Origin: a virus
IMG/VR virus record: IMGVR_UViG_3300028920_000029
Coordinates: 1 to 64,000 of that record
Length of the DNA: 64,000 nucleotides
Reading direction: 5' to 3' (one strand)
Made by a program: the position numbers and the translations under genes. Positions 60,222-64,000 of the stretch are shown one piece after another (the stretch's first letter is position 1; each line of letters opens with the position of its first letter). The notes beneath the pieces are model-generated. The model was not told the DNA's origin, did no database searches, and saw nothing but the letters and a program-made list of their open reading frames with translations.

Positions 60222-60955
60222 TGGGGCACATATATAAATTCACAAAACATGTACTTGCATACTCACCATATTTTAATGAGGCTGAGAGAGTATACTTTGA
60301 TACATTATCAAAGGGTATTACTGGGTCATACCTAGTACTTGCTAAGTACGGTTTAGGTGGAGAAGCCAACAAAGATCTGAAGGATTTGTATAGGCACCTT
60401 AGTTGGTATAACCTTAAGAAGAACGACAAAGATTACAGGCCCACCGATTTAGGTATGCTGTTTAGTCAAATAGCTACGGTAGTGGATGAGTCTTTAGTAA
60501 AGCACGGAATAGTTAACAAGCAAGGACTTGATGAGTTTTTACCCAGGGATATATTAAGTAAGCTTCCGAGCACTCCCATGCAGCAGAACCCAAAGAATTA
60601 CATACCAGAAGAGCAAATGATTAAGGATACATCATTACGATCCGCGCCAGCTGAGAAGGATAAGGGAGTACTACAGTCATTGGAGGAACAAGCTATGGAT
60701 AGAAACAAAAAGTGGAAGGAGTATAGAGAGCACCAGGATACACCGCCAACCCCAGTTAGGGCCAGTCTTATAGGAAACATTCTTAAGAAAGGCGAGGCAG
60801 TAACACAGGATATAGGTAAGCTTCCTATGAGTAGTTCAGATGATATGAAGGAAGTAGCAAAGAAGACTAAGGATAACATCACAAAGAACAAGCAACTTCT
60901 TGACGAGGCCGACGCCTTAGCTGAAGATATGGAAGAGTTAGATAAGATTACATAA
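60221..60955 (+). CDS. Hypothetical protein following the protease
   Basis: 244 residues. The helical N-terminal half (HIYKFTKHVLAYSPYFNEAER, DLYRHLSWYNLKKND) and the Lys/Glu-rich coiled C-terminal half are separated by a Pro-rich linker. SLIGNILKKGEAVTQ resembles a basic-hydrophobic cleavage-type site. Coupled to the protease by one-base overlap. May be a head or neck-assembly protein. Unrecognised. Confidence 0.6.
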   Translation: MGHIYKFTKHVLAYSPYFNEAERVYFDTLSKGITGSYLVLAKYGLGGEANKDLKDLYRHLSWYNLKKNDKDYRPTDLGMLFSQIATVVDESLVKHGIVNKQGLDEFLPRDILSKLPSTPMQQNPKNYIPEEQMIKDTSLRSAPAEKDKGVLQSLEEQAMDRNKKWKEYREHQDTPPTPVRASLIGNILKKGEAVTQDIGKLPMSSSDDMKEVAKKTKDNITKNKQLLDEADALAEDMEELDKIT

Positions 60956-60967
60956 GGAGTAACCTTA

Positions 60968-61909
60968 ATGGCATTTTATGAGTTGCACCGCTACGTTAGA
61001 AGGGTAGTAGTACAAGAGCTGCAGTTGTTGGTGAACGATCATCCAATGTACACCACAGATAGGGCTGACGACACTAAGTTTCAGACGTCCCCTACTAAGG
61101 TTATGGAACGATATAACTTTGACGGCAGACAGTACCCAGCTATAGTAGTTACCACTACTGAGTCTAACGAACAGCGTTTGTCTATGGACAGGCTAATAAC
61201 TGAGGCTTACGGGCACTCAAGAGCAGCTACTATGATGTCATATGTAACTCCTAAAGTGGTAGATGATTCAGAGTACACTGGCACATACTCTGATGCAGTG
61301 TACTTACTAGAGTACGCACAGACATTTGCTGAGGATGATGAGGATATTAAGCTTAAGAAATTCTCGGTAGCTGCAGTAGACGATGACCCCACAGGAGCAT
61401 CAGGAGATGTTGAGTGGTTTGATATTGTACCAGATGAAAGGCGCACAGATATAATAGATGGTGTAGAAATACATATAGGTTCTTTTAATGACATACGTCC
61501 TGGCAACCAAATATACATAGAGACGTTTGAGGATAACAGATACCTGGGAGATATATTCGGGAGCAGGTTTGATATATCTATGAACATATCTGTGTATGCG
61601 CAGACGCAGTACGAAACTGAAGAGTTACTTGATATGGTAAATTCGTGGTTCACATACTATTTACCACATCAATTATACTTTAAGCACAGCATCAACGCCA
61701 AAACAGTTAACACTAGTGGAGCAGTGGAAAAGGATGAGCGATACGGAGAAGAGGCGTTTACTGGTAACCTTACAGTTACGTTCTCTGTAGAACACCAGTT
61801 CTTTAACCCAGTAAATATAATGACGTCTTATCAGTTATGGCTAGCGCTTAGAGAGCAGGTAGACTCTACGACTGGGCAGATACTTTTACCTATAGAGATT
61901 GAGGATTAG
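60968..61909 (+). CDS. Probable neck/tail-completion protein
   Basis: 313 residues. It begins MAFYELHRYVRRVVVQELQL and contains RYNFDGRQYPAIVVTTTESNEQR. The C-terminal part includes DISMNISVYAQTQYETEELL, MVNSWFTYYL and NLTVTFSVEHQFFNPVNIM. This pattern (PAIVV, helix with D..V..W, beta strand) resembles phage tail-terminator/neck proteins. ATAAGGAGTAACCTTA precedes it. Confidence 0.5.
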   Translation: MAFYELHRYVRRVVVQELQLLVNDHPMYTTDRADDTKFQTSPTKVMERYNFDGRQYPAIVVTTTESNEQRLSMDRLITEAYGHSRAATMMSYVTPKVVDDSEYTGTYSDAVYLLEYAQTFAEDDEDIKLKKFSVAAVDDDPTGASGDVEWFDIVPDERRTDIIDGVEIHIGSFNDIRPGNQIYIETFEDNRYLGDIFGSRFDISMNISVYAQTQYETEELLDMVNSWFTYYLPHQLYFKHSINAKTVNTSGAVEKDERYGEEAFTGNLTVTFSVEHQFFNPVNIMTSYQLWLALREQVDSTTGQILLPIEIED

Positions 61910-61917
61910 GAGATACT

Positions 61918-62691
61918 ATGGCATATTTAAGAAACATACCAAGCAGCGGTGACCCGTTTGAGAAAGGTAAGAATGGATTTATACCATCTAATCCTACCGA
62001 CGCTGGGGTGGAGCAGAGGTTTGATAGCTTGACAGATAGGTTCCAACCTAAGGAACAGTATACAAGAAAGATATACCAGGTAGCAACTGGAGATGAGAAC
62101 GTACTGCACGAACATATTGAAAGGCTTAGCAGGATGATAGAAGCCAGAGGCGAGCTTGTAACGCTTGTTAAACGTAAACTTGATGGTGAAAGATGTAACT
62201 GCTATGATACAGTTATGGATGTTGTTAGGCGTAAGTATTGCTTGCAGTGTTATGGTACTAGGATAAAGAATGGTTATGAGCTATTTAATAATACTAATAG
62301 AGATGATGGTAAGATATACATAGCGGCTCCGTTTGCTGAAGCTAGGATAGATTGGGAAGACCACGGACGAGTACAGACGGAGGAGCTAACTTATTGGACT
62401 TTGCCGTATACCCCGTTAGAAAACGGAAGCACTACGTATTCTTACGACTGGTTAATAAGATATAATAATGATGGTACTGAGTTAGGAAGGTATTATATAC
62501 ATAATGTTAAACCTTCTAGGAGTGTAGATAACTATGTTACGTATCAACACTTTACGGCTGCGTTAGCAACAAGACCTACTTACGATCATGAAGGAACTAT
62601 GGTAAGGCGAGGCGATTTGATATATGAAGTGGATACTAGTACGTTAGATGTAGTTGAGGGAAACTTAGAAAAAGGAGCTGACGAACGATGA
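61918..62691 (+). CDS. Hypothetical connector-region protein with Cys knuckles
   Basis: 257 residues. GERCNCYDTVMDVVRRKYCLQCYGTR (about 96-121) holds a C-x-C...C-x2-C knuckle, and beta strands follow (KIYIAAPFAEARIDWEDHG). The Cys knuckle with YG resembles phage zinc-containing baseplate or head-closure proteins. The rest is polar. Coupled to the next gene by ATGA overlap. Confidence 0.55.
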   Translation: MAYLRNIPSSGDPFEKGKNGFIPSNPTDAGVEQRFDSLTDRFQPKEQYTRKIYQVATGDENVLHEHIERLSRMIEARGELVTLVKRKLDGERCNCYDTVMDVVRRKYCLQCYGTRIKNGYELFNNTNRDDGKIYIAAPFAEARIDWEDHGRVQTEELTYWTLPYTPLENGSTTYSYDWLIRYNNDGTELGRYYIHNVKPSRSVDNYVTYQHFTAALATRPTYDHEGTMVRRGDLIYEVDTSTLDVVEGNLEKGADER

Positions 62692-62996
62692 AATCAGTAG
62701 TTAACTTATACAAGATAGCTAAGTGGGAAGCTGAGCATGAAGCTGCTCTTAAAGAAGATGCAATGAGAGAGAAGGGAGAACAAATAGAGGGAGGGCTTGC
62801 CGATAATATGACATTGGAAGACATAGCTAATAGGCATGGAGTAAACATGGGTAAGATAGTGTCACAAATAAATAAAGGTATCCGTGTTGAGTATGAGCAC
62901 ACGAATGATGCTAAACAAGCTATGGAGATAGCTAAGGATCATCTGGTTGAGGATTCAGAATACTACACAAAATTAGAAATGATAGAAAATCACTAA
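62688..62996 (+). CDS. Tagged DUF5661-like protein
   Basis: 102 residues starting MKSVVNLYKIAKWEAE, a variant of the tag. The C-terminal half has IVSQINKGIRVEYEHTNDAK, then QAMEIAKDHLVEDSEYYTKL, matching the VExEHTxDxxxAxEIAxDHLxExxxYYxKL pattern of DUF5661, common in phages. A tag in front of an unrelated small domain supports a separable leader. Coupled to the preceding gene (ATGA). Confidence 0.65.
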   Translation: MKSVVNLYKIAKWEAEHEAALKEDAMREKGEQIEGGLADNMTLEDIANRHGVNMGKIVSQINKGIRVEYEHTNDAKQAMEIAKDHLVEDSEYYTKLEMIENH

Positions 62997-63007
62997 GGAG
63001 GTAACGT

Positions 63008-63334
63008 ATGAAAGACCATCAGTTTTACCAGAAGCACCAAGAAGTAGCAGATGCAGAGAATTTTAACTTTACTATTGACGGTACGACTACTATTCATCAC
63101 GATAAGAAAGCTGTTCTTATTGTTGGCGATGATTCGGATGTTGAAGTATGGGTAAGGGTTGGAGATTCCAGAGTTGATTGGACTACAATGACTGACTACG
63201 TTGATAGCGTAGGCTCTGGCGCAACAAAGCTTACATATGTAAACATACCGTTTCCATGTAGCTCGGTTACGTTGGCAGTTACTAATGATTCTGGTTCAGC
63301 AATTCAAGTATCATATTATGGGGGCTCTGCATAA
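63008..63334 (+). CDS. Small beta-sandwich probable virion protein
   Basis: 108 residues. Strands FNFTIDGTTTIHHDKKAVLI, DVEVWVRVGDS and SVTLAVTNDSGSAIQVSYYG; no signal peptide or motif. Similar in size and style to the protein at 43929. AAGGAGGTAACGT precedes the start, and it shares one base with the following gene. Confidence 0.55.
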   Translation: MKDHQFYQKHQEVADAENFNFTIDGTTTIHHDKKAVLIVGDDSDVEVWVRVGDSRVDWTTMTDYVDSVGSGATKLTYVNIPFPCSSVTLAVTNDSGSAIQVSYYGGSA

Positions 63335-64000
63335 TGCTGCATTTGTTACGAAAGATTGCAGGTAAGAAAGCCAAGCCTACTGTAGAGGGGGAGATAGGAC
63401 TGTCAGAACTTAAGTCCAGATTTCAAAGTGGTAGGCTTTTAAACAAGGTTCTTCCGTTGATATCTTTTACGTACAAACCAGTTAGTGGTTCCAGCGAAAC
63501 ATACAATGCTGAGGATATTAAACTCTACTATGAACATAAATATGAAGGAGAGGACTACGCTTTATACAGTACACCTATAATGAGGCAGATGGTTATAGAT
63601 GTAATAGACGCTCACTTCTTAGAGATGTTAAATCTTCTAGGTACTATATCATCTGATGGGTCTATAATTCCTCCAGAGGATGATGCTATAGTAGCTGTTA
63701 CAGCTATGCTTGTTAGGAGATATATTGAAGAGGCTGATCGAGGTGGGTCACTTAACGTTAATATGTTAAACGATGTATTCGACCGAGACCACTATAAGCA
63801 GAAGGGAGTTACTGGTCCAAGGATGACGTTTAACAATAACACTACCAGCCAAAGCAGACTTATAGATCAGAACAGAGACAGGCTTAACTTCTTTTCACAG
63901 AACGTAGACATACGAAGACTTAATGAGATGACCAATCTTAAGCAGCTGGTTGAGTATTTCTTAGAGATCCAAGATAAGGATTCGGCTATTAAATTGGTGA
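63334..64000 (+). CDS. Hypothetical protein with KIA leader (truncated by window edge)
   Basis: The first 222 residues are visible. It starts MLHLLRKIAGKKAKPTVEGE, a short hydrophobic-basic leader ending KIA-G, of the same type as the tag. A helical region and a polar stretch NNNTTSQSRL follow, then NRDRLNFFSQNVDIRRLNEM. TAATG overlap with the preceding stop. Probably structural. The end lies outside the window. Confidence 0.6.
   Translation, partial: MLHLLRKIAGKKAKPTVEGEIGLSELKSRFQSGRLLNKVLPLISFTYKPVSGSSETYNAEDIKLYYEHKYEGEDYALYSTPIMRQMVIDVIDAHFLEMLNLLGTISSDGSIIPPEDDAIVAVTAMLVRRYIEEADRGGSLNVNMLNDVFDRDHYKQKGVTGPRMTFNNNTTSQSRLIDQNRDRLNFFSQNVDIRRLNEMTNLKQLVEYFLEIQDKDSAIKLV

Overview
The window is part of the genome of a large tailed double-stranded DNA phage (Caudoviricetes). 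It encodes a large terminase, a portal, a prohead protease, a scaffold-like protein, an HK97-type major capsid protein, two peptidoglycan-degrading enzymes and a replication/recombination set. Genes are tightly packed with ATGA or TAATG overlaps, start with strong AGGAGG-type ribosome binding sites, and use all three stop codons in the standard way. DNA is AT-rich. The host cannot be named. A fragment resembling anaerobic ribonucleotide reductase, DUF5320-like Gly-rich proteins and exported Thr/Pro-rich proteins hint at an anaerobic bacterium, but this is inference.

Layout. Positions 1-745 hold the start of a leftward SNF2-type helicase. A divergent control region (746-1151) is packed with back-to-back inverted repeats. 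Everything after it is rightward. Region 1152-4563 has small unknown genes plus a lysozyme-like protein. Region 4565-10995 is the replication block: UDG-DNA polymerase I fusion, SSB, RuvC-like resolvase, RecA, TOPRIM primase fragment and a sigma region 4-like protein. Region 11057-24419 holds unknown proteins, including one of 2207 residues, and small tag-bearing and Gly-rich proteins. Region 24431-30681 has a beta-rich protein, a SpeD-type AdoMet decarboxylase, a lytic transglycosylase, two paralogous fibre/baseplate-like proteins and a mini NrdD-like protein. Region 30695-38223 is an export cassette: three large proteins with signal peptides, Thr-rich stalks and a shared C-terminal domain, plus two membrane proteins. 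Region 38284-47615 is the packaging block, with terminase, portal, an AEP-like/HAD fusion, an HTH array protein and a phosphoesterase. A terminator and promoter at 47711-47809 separate it from the head block (47828-54617: scaffold, decoration candidate, major capsid, neck candidate), which is interrupted by two homing endonuclease genes (53017 and 54741). Region 55748-63334 carries a repeat family and polyprotein, the prohead protease and connector-type genes.

The most unusual system is a short recurring peptide, MKSYVNLKKIA-like. It starts four separate small proteins and occurs four more times inside one 607-residue protein, where each copy begins a new module. Three of those modules, plus the flanking genes on both sides, are copies of one LPxLRKF domain, and the prohead protease gene follows directly. 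I infer a capsid-targeting and/or processing signal and a virion polyprotein, analogous to the T4 internal-protein leader. This needs proteomic proof.
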